NCBI RefSeq assembly: GCF_019703515.2
Contig: NC_059379.1
Location: forward strand, 28,300,880-28,364,879
From: Myxocyprinus asiaticus
Taxonomy: Eukaryota > Chordata > Actinopteri > Cypriniformes > Catostomidae
Reading direction: 5' to 3'
Length of the DNA: 64,000 bases
The notes under the pieces are model-generated. The model saw only the letters and a program-made list of their open reading frames with translations. It had not been told where the DNA came from and did not search any database. Numbering within the stretch: the stretch's first letter is position 1; each line of letters starts with the position of its first letter. Positions 23,301 to 35,525 of this stretch are shown piece after piece. The position numbers and the translations under genes were made by a program.

Positions 23301-24290
23301 CGGAGTGTGAGTTTGTGTGTCCGTGTATGTGTGTGTGAAAGGACATTTGCTGACAGATTGTCTCCGACTGCCCTGTTCATGTGATAAGCTGTGCTGGCTC
23401 GTTCCAATCCGCTGTTATGAGGTTTCCAAGGTGCCATCTGTTACAATACTTTTGTTTTCATAACTAAACATTCTTCTCAGAAGATCCCATCCAGCCTCTT
23501 TCTTTCACACTCCCTTACTCTCGCTCCCTCTCATTTTCCTCCTTCACTCCACCCCTCTGTTTCCTCCCTTTCCTCGCAGTTCAGTGGGGGGTCAATCTGA
23601 GCTGATCAACCCCCAACTTCCCCTCTGGGCCACCCACTTTCCAGATACATCTCCAGCTGATGAGTGATGAATTTGAGCTGGCTCCCACTGCTTGTTTAAA
23701 ATGCTGTATTGCCCCCCTCCTGTGTTTATATTTCTCGCTGATTGTCTTTGTTTGTTGGTCAGTGAATAATTTATCACCGGCTGCAGAGCACAAGGCCTCT
23801 GTAGGTGGAAATGGTCGCAAATAAAATGGCAAGAGTAATGAGTGATCACCTTAGTCCTGTTCCTCCTCCGACACGCATTGCTGGAATACCCCAATTCTCA
23901 CACTGAACTTCCCAATAGATGCAAAAAAACAGTAACTGAGGGAGTCATCATTGGCAAATGGACCATATATACACAACTCATTGACAACACCATTTATGGT
24001 AGATAAATTTTGTTATGCAATATGCTAATTATTTTGGAAGTCACCCTACTCCCAGTTCCATGAAATCATTCCTGATTCCAATAATTTGGATCTTTCTACT
24101 GGCATGCTACTGTAAACTTGGAAATGTCTCTGTAGTCTGAGCGTAAGATTGTGTTGGAAGTTTAAGGAGCCCCAAATGACTCTGGTACAAACAGGTATCC
24201 AGTCCTCTCCAATAAATCTACATTGCCAGCATTTGGTTTCACTGTTCTGGGCTTGAGTTTTTCTTGTATCTCCTAACTAGTTGGAACATA
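23301..24290. other. Intergenic, no feature recognised
   Basis: Contains a pyrimidine-rich stretch at about 23495-23580. No coding family recognised in the overlapping minus-strand frames. Confidence 0.5.
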
Positions 24291-24907
24291 ACCCTCATGA
24301 TATCCCAGATGTGTATGACTTTCTTTCTTCTGCTGAATACATAGAAAGATTTTTAGAAGAATATTTCAGCTCTGCAGGTCCATCCAATGCAAATTAATGG
24401 TGACCAGAACTCAGAAGGGCCAAAAAGGACATAAAGGCAGTATAAAAGTAATCCATATGACTCCAGTGGTTAAATCCATATCTTCTGTAATGATATGACA
24501 GATAGGTGAGACAAAGATCAATATTTAAGTCCTTTTTTACTAGAAATCTACACTTTCACTTTTGCTTTCACATTCACCCGCCACTGGTTGGGGCTGGTCA
24601 AAGGTGAAGATTTATAGTATAAAAGGTCTTAAATATTGATCTGTTTCTCACCCACACCTATCATATCACTACTAATGACATGGATTAAACCACTGGAGTC
24701 ATATGAATGACTTTTATGCTGCCTTTATGTCCTTTATGGACTTTTTCAGTTCTGGTCAACATTCACTTGCATTGAATGGACCTAGAGAGCTGAGATATTT
24801 TTCTAAAAAACTTTGTGTTTAGCAGAAGAAAGAAAGTCATACAGATCTGAGATGGCATGAGGTGAATAAATGATGAGAGAATTTTCATTTTTGGGTGAAC
24901 TATCCCT
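24291..24907. mobile_element. Foldback MITE with long inverted arms
   Basis: The left arm (about 24291-24565) is the imperfect reverse complement of the right arm (about 24600-24907). Shared blocks include ATGACTTTCTTTCTTCTGCT near 24318 and AGCAGAAGAAAGAAAGTCAT near 24822. The right terminus reads TTCATTTTTGGGTGAACTATCCC followed by a TTAA-containing TTTAAA. The left terminus has lost the matching GGGATAGTTCACCC end. Confidence 0.8.
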
Positions 24908-24934
24908 TTAAAGAGCCACTAAAAAAGTTGAAAG

Positions 24935-25376
24935 CGTCTGCGATCTAAGTTAAGGTTTTTGTTCTCTCCCCTTTTTCTCCCCAGATTGGAATGCCCAATT
25001 CCCAATGTGCTCTAAGTCCTTGTGGTGGCGTAATGACTCGCCTCAATCTGGGTGGCGGAGGACAAATCTCAGTTACCTCCGCATCTGAGACCGTCAATCC
25101 ACGCATTTTATCACGTGGCTTGTTGAGTACGTTACCGCGGAGACTTAGCGCGTGTGGAGGCTTCATGCTATTCTCCACGGCATCCACGCACAACTCACCA
25201 CACGCGCCACCGAGAGCGAACAACATTATAGCGACCACGAGGAGGTTACCCCATGTGACTCTACCCTCCCTAGCAACCGGGCCAATTTGGTTACTTAGGA
25301 GACCTGGCTAGAGTCACTCAGCACGCCCTGGATTCGAACTCGTGACTCCAGGGGTGGTAGTCAGAAAGTAAAGGGG
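24935..25376 (-). repeat. tRNA-derived SINE, antisense copy
   Basis: On the minus strand it starts near 25376 with CTGACTACCACCCCTGGAGTC and a B-box GAGTTCGAATCC, the pol III promoter of a tRNA-like head. The body matches the second copy at 50152-50530 over several hundred bases (for example CCCGGTTGCTAGGGAGGGTA). It continues to a tail near 24935 that the other copy lacks. The open frames in it are not genes. Confidence 0.8.
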
Positions 25377-26092
25377 TTTTAAAAATACAAACTGTAGTAG
25401 AATGTTCAGAACTGATTAATGAAGCATAATAACCCCTTACACATTCCCAGGTCCATTCAGACTATATTCCTTTTTCCTCTAGGCAAGACAGAATAATCTG
25501 ATTATCTCAATTATCAGCCAAATTGAAAGCAGAAATCATGTCTACTTAAGAAGGTTTAAAATAGTTTTTCATTTTCTGTCATTGGTTTGTCACTTGTTGA
25601 TGAATTAGGAACTATTGAATAAACTATTGTTAGTTCATACTGATGAATATGTAATTTGTCAAACCTGAGTAAGTATATCACTGCTTCAAGTGTAATGGTA
25701 AATGTTCTGAACTGTGGATTTTTTAATGAACCATTGCCATTCACCCACATTTATTTGTTCAACAGCAATTTTTTTAAGGCAAAATTTTTGCAAATAATAC
25801 TTTTGGGTAGCCCATTTTGATAAATAAACAATTGGCTATAATGTTTTTGTTTGTTTATTTGTTTTTAGCAAAAAGGTAAAAAAAAAAAAAAAAAATCATT
25901 CTAGTTGTTATCATCCAGTTGTTGGATGATCAAACAAATCAGAAGAACACTACAGATGCAGGTGAGCAGCTATGAGCAGGAAAGTTTTATACACGGACTA
26001 AATGGCTCTTCACACTGAAACACTTGCAGATCGTCATCTGTCTCTTGTCCAGTTTAAATCTGTTGAGAAGTATGACATACATAGTATATTAC
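25377..26092. other. Intergenic, no feature recognised
   Basis: AT-rich, with an A-run at about 25879-25896. No coding signal. Confidence 0.5.
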
Positions 26093-26097
26093 ATACT

Positions 26098-27340
26098 GTT
26101 GTTCACCCAAAATTTTAAATTATGTCATCATTTACTCACCCTCTTGTGTTTCCAGACCAGTATGATATTCTTCCTACCGTGGAACACAAAAGGTGATGCT
26201 AGTCAGATTTGAGCTTCAGTCACCATTAGGGATGCACCGATACCACAGTTTCTCTACTGATCTGATTCCGATAACTGAACTCTCTGTATCGGCCAATACT
26301 GAACCAAATCCGATACCAGAGTTGTTTTTTCTTAAACTTTTAAGAATATCTATACCTCACTGTGAGGAACTTTTTGGGGGTACTCTTTTATATGAAAAAA
26401 ACAAAAACAAAACACAAACCTCTAACTACACCTTATTTCAACATAAATGTATAGCCTGTTAAAAAAAAATATTGTTAACTAGTCTACTGGACAGTGCAGT
26501 AGCAAAATTAAAAGTAATTCCAGTGAAAGTCTTCAACAGAAAAGAAACCAGTTCTCTTTACACATTTATTTTTTCACCTTGTATCTGGACTTAAAAGGAT
26601 TCAGATCTCTTTTTATGTTCAGTTAGTTGTATCAGTACACTTTTCATTCACACAATTATTTTTTGGAACCCAGTCAACTTAAATATTGTTATTTGTAAAA
26701 AAAAAAACAAAAAAAACTATAACAGTAATTATAATTATTTTATTATTATTTATTAACTTGTAGAATTTTACTATACAATAGGAATATACTGTATATTCAG
26801 TTGTGCACCTTAAACTTTAAAATCATCTGGCTTTTAGTTTGATGGTTGGAACACTCCGGGAAGACCTGTAAGTGTCTATATGTAGGCTAGTTCATAGTAG
26901 TTGAATGCACATGAATACAATATTTACTTATTAAACATTTTTGCAATTCACAAAGCCATTGTTTGTCTTCAAGGGACTTTGAGTAAAAGTAAAAGAGTAA
27001 TATGGACTATTTTAATGGTGCTTTTATTGTTGTTTTTATTGTTTTATTGTCATTTTTGGAACTTGACAGTAACAACCATGACTAACACACAGAATCAGAT
27101 TTGGATGGGTCTTGTTTTCGGGTACCAATCCAGGTATCGTATCGGTGCATCCCTAGTCACCATTTACTTTGACTGCATCTTTTTTCCATACTGTGAAAGT
27201 GAATGGTGAATAAGGCTGTCATTCTACCTAACATCTCCTTTTGCATTTCATGATAGAAAGAACGTCATATGGTTTTAGAACAACATGAGGGTAAGTAAAT
27301 GATAACATGATTTTCATTTTTGGGTGAACTGTCCCTTTAA
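26098..27340. mobile_element. TTAA-type MITE split by a hAT element
   Basis: The left part (26098-26218) starts GTTCACCCAAAATTTTAAATTATGTCATC and the right part (27164-27340) ends GATTTTCATTTTTGGGTGAACTGTCCCTTTAA, inverse ends of the family at 24291-24907. The interval between is the hAT insertion at 26227-27155. Confidence 0.75.
26227..27155. mobile_element. Non-autonomous hAT element
   Basis: Begins TAGGGATGCACCGATACC and ends in GGTATCGTATCGGTGCATCCCTA. Flanked by exact 8-bp duplications GTCACCAT at 26219-26226 and 27156-27163. At 929 bp it has no transposase. The target duplication fixes both boundaries to the base. Confidence 0.92.
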
Positions 27341-28128
27341 CTTTAGCAAAAGGCTTCTGAGAATTTCTTGAAAAAGAAAAGTAACCCTTGCTCACAAAAA
27401 AGCTAAATATAAATATTTGGGAATGTTATAAAAGGTTCTGATGCTTGTAACAAGCGGCCAATTCACATTCAAGCAGCTAACTCACTGTACACTAATTGTA
27501 TGGTGAGTTCCCCATACCATGAACAACATGGAATAAAGTCATCATGAAATCAAAATTGACCCTTTTACTTTTCACTGATTCCAAAGAAAAAGTGTCTGTT
27601 TTCACAATCATTCATCAATATGTATTATTTTGCTCCACCTCTGAGACGACTTTCCTTTTCAGCTGACGTCATATAAACTGTCACACCTCTTACTACAGTA
27701 CTGTAGATGTGTGGAAGTATGCTATTCTTAGCTTAGCTCACATTTCACAATAAAATCAAGTCCTGTCCTAGATTTCTTCTTGTTGTATAGCCTGTTTCAC
27801 TCAGAAATATGTTACATCACAGCAGTGAAACAGATTGCAAACACTGTTTCACGTTGACTTTAAGTGCATTGCTAAAGGGCATAATTTAAAAACATTTAGG
27901 TTTAAAGTCCACATGCTTAAAGTCCCCACAGGTTTAAATGTAGGAGATCTTAGGGGCGTTTGACAGACATAGCATATAGTTTGGAATAATCTTATATTTT
28001 TATTTCTTATAAGCAGTAAAGCAATGTTTTATTAACATCATTAATATTTGAACAAATTTTGTCCAACAAATCAAAGCCAGGTGGTTTAACCAACATGCAG
28101 GTAGCCATTTCATTGTCATGACTGTATA
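27341..28128. other. Intergenic, no feature recognised
   Basis: No coding or repeat signature identified. Confidence 0.5.
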
Positions 28129-28760
28129 TACACTGGCAGCCAAAAGTTTGGAATAATGTACAGATTTTGCTCTTATGGAAAGAAATTTGTCCTTTTATTC
28201 ATCAAAGTGGCATTCAACTGATCACAATGTATAGTCAGGACATTAATAATGTGAAAAATTACTATTACAATTTGAAAAAAAATTAAACTACTTCAAAGAG
28301 TTCTCATCAAAAAATCCTCCACGTGCATTCTAGCTTTCAGTTTGTCCAGATACTCAGGTAACCTTTCACCCCACACTTCCTGTAGCACTTGCCATAGATG
28401 TGGCTGTCGGGCACGTCTCACGCACCTTACAGTCTAGCTGATCCCACAAAAGCTCAATTGGGTTAAGATCCATAACACCCTTTTCCAATTATCTGTTGTC
28501 CAATGCCTGTGTTTCTTTACCCACTCTAACCTTTTCTTTTTGTTTTTCTGTTCAAAAGTGGCTTTTTCTTTGCAATTCTTCCTGTAAGGCCTGCACCCCT
28601 GAGTCTTCTCTTTACTGTTGTACATGAAACTGGTGTTGAGCAGGTAGAATTCAATGAAACTGTCAGCTGAAGACATGTGAGGCGTCTATTTCTCAAACTA
28701 GCTGTACGGCCGCATGCACTGTGCGTACAATGAGCGCTCCATCTGACCTGAGAAATATTG
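28129..28760 (-). mobile_element. Tc1-type element fragment
   Basis: Starts with the terminal repeat CACTGGCAGCCAAAAGTTTGG, next to TATA. On the minus strand the frame 28434-28676 contains KKRLEWVKKHRHWTTDNWKRVLW, the stretch before the first catalytic Asp in Tc1 transposases. The frame breaks right after it and the other end of the element is not seen. Confidence 0.8.
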
Positions 28761-29589
28761 ACTCTCAGAATATTTCACCAATCATGAAATGTGTCCCGTA
28801 TTTCTGCTGGCTGTTTAAAAGAACTAACAATGCCCAATTTGCAAATGAGATATTATTTTGAGTTGGTTCTTTTCAGTGAATTGGCCAAACGGGCTTACAA
28901 AATGGTCTGAATCGTTTTCGTGATTCAGTACAATTAATTCAGAGCGATCTCTCACTGAATCATTTGGAGTGGTTTCTCACACAGTAAAACCATATCAGGA
29001 TATTTACGAATACAGAGAACAAACAGCGCTGAATACAGTGTAAATTTACCTACAATCAATTGAAACAAAAGTCTGTCTTTTTGAGAGGTCACTTTGAGAA
29101 ACTTCATCTAGTGCTGTGTCATGTGAACAAGGGGCCGTTCAAACTGAACATGTTTTTGTGTCTGCTCACGCTGTTTTTCAATCATTTTCCTTGTAAACAT
29201 TAGATAGATGGATGTCTTTTGACAACTGCGTCACGTTTAACTGTGTTTCTAGCATCTCTAATGGGAGCGCTGCATTTTAAGATGCCGTGAAAATGAAAAT
29301 AGTTGCTGGCTCCAACTGCTAATAGCACTTGCATTATAACCAGTTATTTTAGAAGTTATTATAATATTTTTAATCTTGTAAACATCTTATATAATGTTGT
29401 GCAATAAAATGTTGTCACTTCACATGTGGTTTGAGAGATGATTCTAACATTAGTTTTATTTAGATCCCAAACTTTATATCTTACTCTCCCACCAATGATC
29501 ACATGGTCGATGCCGCTTTCTAAACAGAGAAAGACTAGCTTATGTAACCATGGAAACCTCACTGTCAAGTTTAATGTGTTTTTGTTCAT
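28761..29589. other. Intergenic, no feature recognised
   Basis: No family recognised in the short frames here. Confidence 0.5.
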
Positions 29590-30033
29590 GTTTTGTGTTT
29601 CATGTCATGTGATTTCCTGTTCTAAAGTCATGTTTCATGTCATGTGATTTTCTGTTTTATAGTCATGTGTTTCCTGGTCATGTGATATTCTGTTTTCCTC
29701 TATGGTCATGTGTCTTGTTTTCATTGGTTCATTGTTTGAGTTACTCATTATCAGTCTTGTCTTTTCATTGGTTCTTGGTTTATTAGACTTGTTATCTTGT
29801 TTATAGTTCTGTCTGTTCATTGGTTGTCTTGTTACCCTTGTCCATGTATTTAAACCCTCGTGTTTGCCATTGTCCTTGTTCAGGTATTGTTAATGTATCG
29901 TTGTCTGGTTGTCAAGTCAAGTCAAGTTTGTTTGTTTACGGTTTTTTGATTTCACGTTCATAAATAAACTGCACTTGGGTCCTTCACATCATCATTGTCT
30001 TCATCTGCTCTTTCATTGCCAAGCTACGTTACA
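29590..30033 (+). repeat. LTR of a retroelement
   Basis: Ends in GCCAAGCTACGTTACA at 30033 and holds a TATA-like TATTTAAACCC (about 29847) and a polyadenylation signal AATAAA (about 29961). The 5' end is uncertain because CATGTCATGTGATTT is tandemly repeated at about 29600-29650. It lies directly upstream of the gag-like frame. Confidence 0.6.
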
Positions 30034-30050
30034 GAATACCTGAACCCAAT

Positions 30051-30983
30051 ATGGACCAGGCAGTTCAGCTCATGCGCCTACTTCAGTGGAATCGTCCCCT
30101 GGAGGAATACGTAGAAGACTTCTGTGCTTTGGCTGACCAGGTTGGGTTTAATGGGATCGCCCTCAAACACTTCTTCTGGGCAGGCTTGAATGAGCCGGTG
30201 TTTTCTTTGATGCCTGGCGGTTGGAGTACCTTCAGTCTGGTGCAATACATTGACTTTGCCCTGTGGATGAGTGGTTCTTCTTTAACTGTAGGAGAGGCTG
30301 ATGAGGAACTAGGCACTCCTACAGTGGCCGCCAAGCTCCATGCCATGTCACACCCACATCCGAGTCTATTCCATGCCATGTCACAGTCACACATCATCCT
30401 GCTCCATGCCATGTCACAGCCACATCCGAGTCTATTCCATGCCATGTCGCAGCCACACCTCATCCTGCTCCATGCCATGTCACAGCCACGCCTCGGCCTG
30501 CTCCATGCCATGTCACAACCACGCCTGAGTCTTCTCCATGCCATGTCACAGCCACATCCGAGTCTGCTCCATGCCATGTCTCAGCCACACCTCGGCCTGC
30601 TCCATGCCATGTCACAGCCATACCTGAGTCAGCTCCATGTCACAGCCATGCCTCAGTCTGTTCCATGCCTGTCACAGCCAAGCCTCAGTCTGCACCATGC
30701 CCTGTCACAGCCAAGCTTCAGTCTGCTCCATGCCATGTCACAGGCCCACCTCTGCTCCACGGTCCAGGCCCGCCTCTGCTCCATGGTCCAGGCCTGCCTC
30801 TGCTCCACGGTTCAGGCCCACCTCTGCTCCACGGTCCAGGCCCACAACTGCCATGGCCAACGAGCCAGCACCCACGCCTTCCATGGCCAACGAGCCAACG
30901 CCAACGCCTGCCACGGCCAACGAGCCAACGCCCACGCCTGCCACGGCCAACGAGCCAACACCTGCACCTGCCACGGCCAATGA
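30051..30983 (+). CDS. Retroelement gag-like ORF with tandem repeats
   Basis: A 310-codon frame starting at a true ATG 17 bases after the LTR. The first 95 residues resemble the capsid-like domain of a fish retroelement family (MRLLQWNRPLEEYVEDFCALADQVGFN, then LNEPVFS and YIDFALWMSGSS). From residue about 98 the protein is repeats: about ten 11-residue units of HAMSQPHLGLL type, then 8-residue CSTVQARL units, then 10-residue CHGQRANAHA units. Related families normally have a Pro-rich repeat tail; here that Pro-rich reading (PATANEPTPT) is found one frame over (to 31062), so a shift has probably occurred inside the repeats. No protease or polymerase follows. It is likely a transposon remnant, not a host gene. 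Confidence 0.6.
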   Translation: MDQAVQLMRLLQWNRPLEEYVEDFCALADQVGFNGIALKHFFWAGLNEPVFSLMPGGWSTFSLVQYIDFALWMSGSSLTVGEADEELGTPTVAAKLHAMSHPHPSLFHAMSQSHIILLHAMSQPHPSLFHAMSQPHLILLHAMSQPRLGLLHAMSQPRLSLLHAMSQPHPSLLHAMSQPHLGLLHAMSQPYLSQLHVTAMPQSVPCLSQPSLSLHHALSQPSFSLLHAMSQAHLCSTVQARLCSMVQACLCSTVQAHLCSTVQAHNCHGQRASTHAFHGQRANANACHGQRANAHACHGQRANTCTCHGQ

Positions 30984-31040
30984 GCCAATGCCCACGCCAG
31001 CCACGGCCAACGAACCAGCACCCACACCTGCCACTGTTAA
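30335..31040. repeat. Three abutting coding minisatellites (33, 24 and 30 bp)
   Basis: About 30335-30740 is a 33-bp period built on CATGCCATGTCACAGCCACA; about 30745-30845 a 24-bp period built on CTCTGCTCCACGGTCCAGGC; about 30850-31040 a 30-bp period built on CCTGCCACGGCCAACGAGCC. All periods are multiples of three. Confidence 0.9.
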
Positions 31041-31262
31041 AGGGCTGTTGAAACACAGTTGAAACTATCAGTTAGTGAGAATAACTGATAAGTTTATTTC
31101 ATTACCATGTCAAGAACCGAGATTAGCTTTATCTGTGATTAAACATCATACTTCATTTGTTGATTACCTGAGAGCGTGGCTGATGTAGTCACTTTAAAAA
31201 TATGTTGAGTCTGAGTTAGCCAATAGGAGCTTGAGAGAGGCGGGACATAGGCCGCAACAGAG

Positions 31263-31709
31263 TGTCACGAACTCAAGGACTTCTCCTACTCACCACCAGA
31301 GGTCTCCCTCGCCTGAATTCTAGAGCATTGTGAACTACAATTCCCAGCATGCCTACCTGGACTGATTACACTCACACCTGTTCCCTATTTCAAGAACTAT
31401 TTAAGCACTGTACAAACTAAAGTCTATGAAGCCTTGTTTTGCCACTGCTAACATTTCTGAGCATTTATACTGATTATTGCCTGCCTGTGTTTACCCATCG
31501 TTTCATTCTCTGCTGCCTGCCCTTTGATAACGTCTGTTTCATCTGTATTTGTACTTTGATTTTTGCTCCCTGCCCTGAACTTGCCTGTTTATGACCATGA
31601 CTCTCACCTGTCTATGCTGTTCTATTGCTGGAGATTTACTCTGCCTGTCTGTTTATGATTTGCACCTTTTCTAATAAACCACACATGGATCTTAACCCCA
31701 GTTCTTACA
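31263..31709 (+). repeat. Gypsy 5' LTR
   Basis: 447 bp, TGTCACGAAC to GTTCTTACA, with a TATTTAAG promoter-like box near 31399 and AATAAA near 31672. The 3' part matches 35526-35809. Confidence 0.9.
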
Positions 31710-31849
31710 GAAGACTTCGCCAACTACTGATCCAGCGGCGCTCCTTCAGTTGTCTACAGAGATTTCCGCTCAAGCAAATGTGTTGGTTGTTCATCAACAA
31801 CAACTCACCCGGCTGACTGCGTTAACGGAGGAATTAGTAAAGACCTAAC

Positions 31850-32610
31850 AGAACCTTCACATTCTTGCATCGGGCCAACCACCACAGGCATCTCAGCCAA
31901 TTCCAGTAAATAACCCTCCCTCTCCGAACACTTTCACTGCCAATCCACGAGTTGCTTTTCCGGAAAAATGTAATGGAACAGCATCTAAGTGCAAGGGCGT
32001 TTTGATGAAGTGTTCAGTGTTTGTGAAGCAACAACCCACGCTATATCCCTCTGATGACAGTCACATCTCTTTTGTTTGCTCCTTATTAACTGGAAGGGCT
32101 CTGGATTGGGCAACCGCAATATGGTCTAATGAGAGGTCGAGGTTCACAACTTTTGATAATTTTCCCCAGCGTTTCTGAGAGGTGTTTGAGCATCCCGAGG
32201 GAGGAAAGCATGCTGGTGAGCTGTTACTCTCACTCCGACAGGGGAAAGACACTGCTGCCGAGTATGCACTTTCATTCCGCACTCTCGCCGCTCAGACAGT
32301 GTGGGTAGAGGACACACTTAAATTACTTTTCCAAAGGGGACTCAAGCTGGAGCTACAATCTGAGCTGGCATGCTGCGATGAAGGAAAACCCTGGACCAGT
32401 TTATTGACCTAGCCATTCTCATCCGCTCACAGACACCAGTCTGCTTCCCAGCTATCACACCACAAACCACATTCAGCACGGGAGAGACAGAACCCATGCA
32501 GATTGGGCATGCTCATCTGATGACGAAGGAGAGAGAACGCCGCATGAAGCAACGTCTGTGTCAGTATACTGTATATTGCTGTCAGGCCGGACATCTACGA
32601 GGAACCTGTC
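31850..32610 (+). pseudogene. Gypsy gag remnant
   Basis: Pieces of a gag polyprotein in different frames: a capsid segment near 32182-32412 (LLSLRQGKDTAAEYALSFRT) and a nucleocapsid zinc-knuckle remnant near 32567-32605 in which C-x4-H-x4-C is kept (CCQAGHLRGTC) but the first Cys of the CCHC set is missing. Stops near 32176 and 32410 interrupt it. Confidence 0.75.
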
Positions 32611-32629
32611 CCGTACGGCCAACCCAATC

Positions 32630-33227
32630 ATCTAAACCGGCGGTGAGTAACGTCATGATCCCACTATATACATCTTCCTGTATTAAGGTGTCTGTCACTG
32701 TAACTGGTTTTAAGAACATAATCACCACTCAGACTATGATCAATTCAGGTACCGCAGGCAATTTTATTGACGAGGATTTAGCCAAAAGGTTTGAGATACC
32801 ACTGATCCCTTGTAAATCTCCTTTGGCAGTGGCAGCGTTAGATGGATGCCCTCTGGGGACCGGCCACGTTCATTACACAACAACAGACATCACTCTCCAA
32901 GTTGGCATGATTTACACAGAAAGGACACGCCTCTATATCATTCATTCACCACATAACCCTGTAATACTTGAATTACCATGGCTTCAACAACACAATCCTC
33001 AAATCTCTTCGCGTGAAGGACAAATCCCCCCCCAGTGGGACTCAACGTGTTTCTCCAGCTGCCTAAAGCCATTTCACCTGTTTCTATCGGAACCACTACT
33101 GTCTTGGAGGACTTCACATCAGAGCTCAACCTACCCTCTGAGTACGACGACCTCGTTGAAGCCTTTAGTTAGGCCAAACCATCACAACTCCCTCCTCACC
33201 GACCCGGTGACTGTGCCATTGAACTGA
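32630..33227 (+). pseudogene. Gypsy aspartic protease remnant
   Basis: In the frame starting at 32496, a retropepsin-like segment reads MINSGTAGNFIDEDLAKRF; the catalytic Asp position of the D-S-G-A type motif is Asn (codon 32742-32744). ILELPWLQQHNP near 32968-33003 is the family's segment just before the RT. With the Asp missing, the protease would be inactive even if translated. Confidence 0.75.
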
Positions 33228-34634
33228 TGCCCGGCACAACACTACCACGAGGGAGGATTTTTCCTTTGTCTGAACCCGAGGCTGAAGCTATGAAAAATTA
33301 CATTGAGGAGGAACTGTCAAAGGGTTTCATTCGACCATCCACCTCACCCGCAGCGGCCGGGTTCTTCTTTGTGAGCAAGAAGGTATGGCGGGCTCCGTCC
33401 TTGCATCGATTACCACGCTCTCAACAACATAACAGTAAAGTTCTGTTATTCACTACCACTGGTTCCAGCAGCACTTGAACAGTTACGTACTGCAAGATAC
33501 TTCACCAAACTCGACCTTTGCAGTGCATATAATCTCATAAGCATCCGGGAGGGAGATGAATGGAAAACAGTATTCTCCACCAGCAGTGGACACTACAAAT
33601 ATCTGGTCATGCCCTTCGGATTGGCTAATAGTCCTTCAGTGTTCCAGTCATTCATAAATGATTTGTTCAGAGATATGCTGAACCGGTGGGTAATTGTATA
33701 CATTGACGATATCCTAATTTACTCGAACTCCCTGGAAGAACACATCACTCATGTCAGAGCAGTCCTTCAACGTCTAACCCACCACCAACTCTACGCTAAA
33801 GCCAAAAAATGTGAATTCCAGCAGACCTCTGTGTCATTGCTAGACTACATCATCAACTCAGAAGGGGTTGCCATGGATGACAGCAAGGTATGTGCAGTAT
33901 TAAACTGGCCTCAACCCACATCCGTGAAGGAGTTGCAACACTTCCTGGGGTTCGCCAATTTCTACAGGCGGTTTATCAGGAATTTCAGTACAGTCACCAC
34001 TCCACTGACATCTGTGTTAAGGGGAGGGGGCACCAGACTGTGTTGGTCTACAATAACCCTCCAGGCCTTCAAGAACTTGAAGTCCCGTTTCACCTCCACC
34101 CCTATTCTGCACCATCCTAACCCCAATACCCCATTCATAGTTGAAATAGACGCCTCCAACATGGGAATCGGAGCCATACTTTCACGATGACATGGTACGC
34201 CTCCGAAACTCTACCCTTGCGCTTATTACTCTCGAAAGCAATCTCCTGTGGAGCGAAACTATGATGTGGTCAACCAAGAATTACTGGCTATGAAAGCAGC
34301 TGTCAAGGAATGGCAACATTGGCTGGAGGGGGCAAAACATCCTTTCCTCGTGCTAACAGACCATCGAAACCTCAAATATTTACGCTCGGTGAAAAGACTG
34401 AATTTAAAGCAGGCAAGGTGGGCTTTATTCTTTACCCTTTTCAATTTCACCATTACATATCGTCCTGGTACAAAGAATTCCAAAGCCGATGCATTCTCTC
34501 ATCAGTTTGAGTTGGACACCCAGAACCAGACATCGGGAACCCATCATTTCCACATCGTTAATCTTAGCTCCAGTCCAATGGGACATCATGACCAAAATCG
34601 CCCAAGCTCAGATTCAGGACCCGACTCCTCCTGA
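33227..34634 (+). pseudogene. Gypsy reverse transcriptase / RNase H remnant
   Basis: RT fingers are at 33227-33380 ([20 protein letters not shown]), then a frameshifted palm segment to 33600. From 33609 a frame of 193 codons carries [13 protein letters not shown], the catalytic YIDD at residues 31-34, and the thumb ([11 protein letters not shown]). RNase H starts with [16 protein letters not shown] and, after a stop at about 34188, continues in 34248-34500 with [28 protein letters not shown] and [13 protein letters not shown], holding the acidic residues. Overall order and spacing are normal; breaks are stops and shifts. Confidence 0.88.
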
Positions 34635-34659
34635 CTGCCCTCCGGATAAGACCTACTTA

Positions 34660-35480
34660 CCACGACTCCTTCGGGAAAAGACCATCCACAATCAAATGGC
34701 CAAACCAAACGCTTAAACCAGGAGATCACACGCTTTCTTAGAATGTATTGTCACCAGAACCAAGCTGACTGGAGCGATATCTGCTTTGGGCAGAGTATGC
34801 TCAAAATTCCCTTCAAAAGTCATCCACGGGCATGACCCCCTTTCAATGTGTGCTGGGATTTCAACCCCCCTATTCCCCTGGTCAGGAGAATCCACAGAGC
34901 TGCTACGACTGGCTATGGCTGAGTGAAGAAGTGTGGGACCAAGCTCATGTCCATCTCCAAAGGGCAGTTAGGAGACAGAAGGAACAGGCCGATCGTCATC
35001 GACGCCCCAGTCCCAACTACACACAGGGTCAATGGGTTTGGCTCTCCACACGTGACCTACGCCTCCATCTGCCATGCAAGAAACTCAGCCCCAGGTATGT
35101 GGGACCTTTCAAAATTCTGAGATTATCACCTTCAACTACCCTCTAACTATCGCATTTCTCCCACCTTTCATGTTTCTCTGCCCAAACCCGCTGTTGGCTC
35201 GAGGGAGGAGGAGGAGAACAATGATCCGAACCCCCCGCCCATAACCATGGATGGCGAGGAGGCTTATCAGGTCCGTGAACTCCTAGACTCCAGATGTCGG
35301 GGTCGCTCACTTCAGTACTTGGTTGACTGGGAGGGGTATGGCCCAGAGGAGCAGTCCTGGGTCAAGGCAGATTATATTCTTGATCCCACACTCACCACTG
35401 AATTCCACAGGACTCATCCGGAAAGACCTGCCCCTCGACCCCGTGGAAGACCCCGGTGCCAAATACCTCACGTCAGGAGC
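34660..35480 (+). pseudogene. Gypsy integrase tail and chromodomain
   Basis: The integrase zinc finger and most of the catalytic core are deleted: at about 34680 the sequence jumps to the [11 protein letters not shown] segment late in the core. A C-terminal part follows at 34832-35146 ([33 protein letters not shown]). The chromodomain is at about 35262-35350 ([32 protein letters not shown]) with the aromatic residues that read methylated histone tails; this places the element in the chromoviruses. Confidence 0.85.
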
Positions 35481-35525
35481 TGCTTGTGGGGGTGGGGAGG
35501 GGGAGGGGGGGTTGCTGGGGGGTGC

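Noticed and set aside
30083..30577. A Cys/Met-rich minus-strand protein
   Set aside because: It is the antisense shadow of the 33-bp coding minisatellite.
30335..31040. A CRISPR-like or spacer array
   Set aside because: Units abut without unique spacers and lie in a eukaryotic retroelement frame; they are minisatellites.
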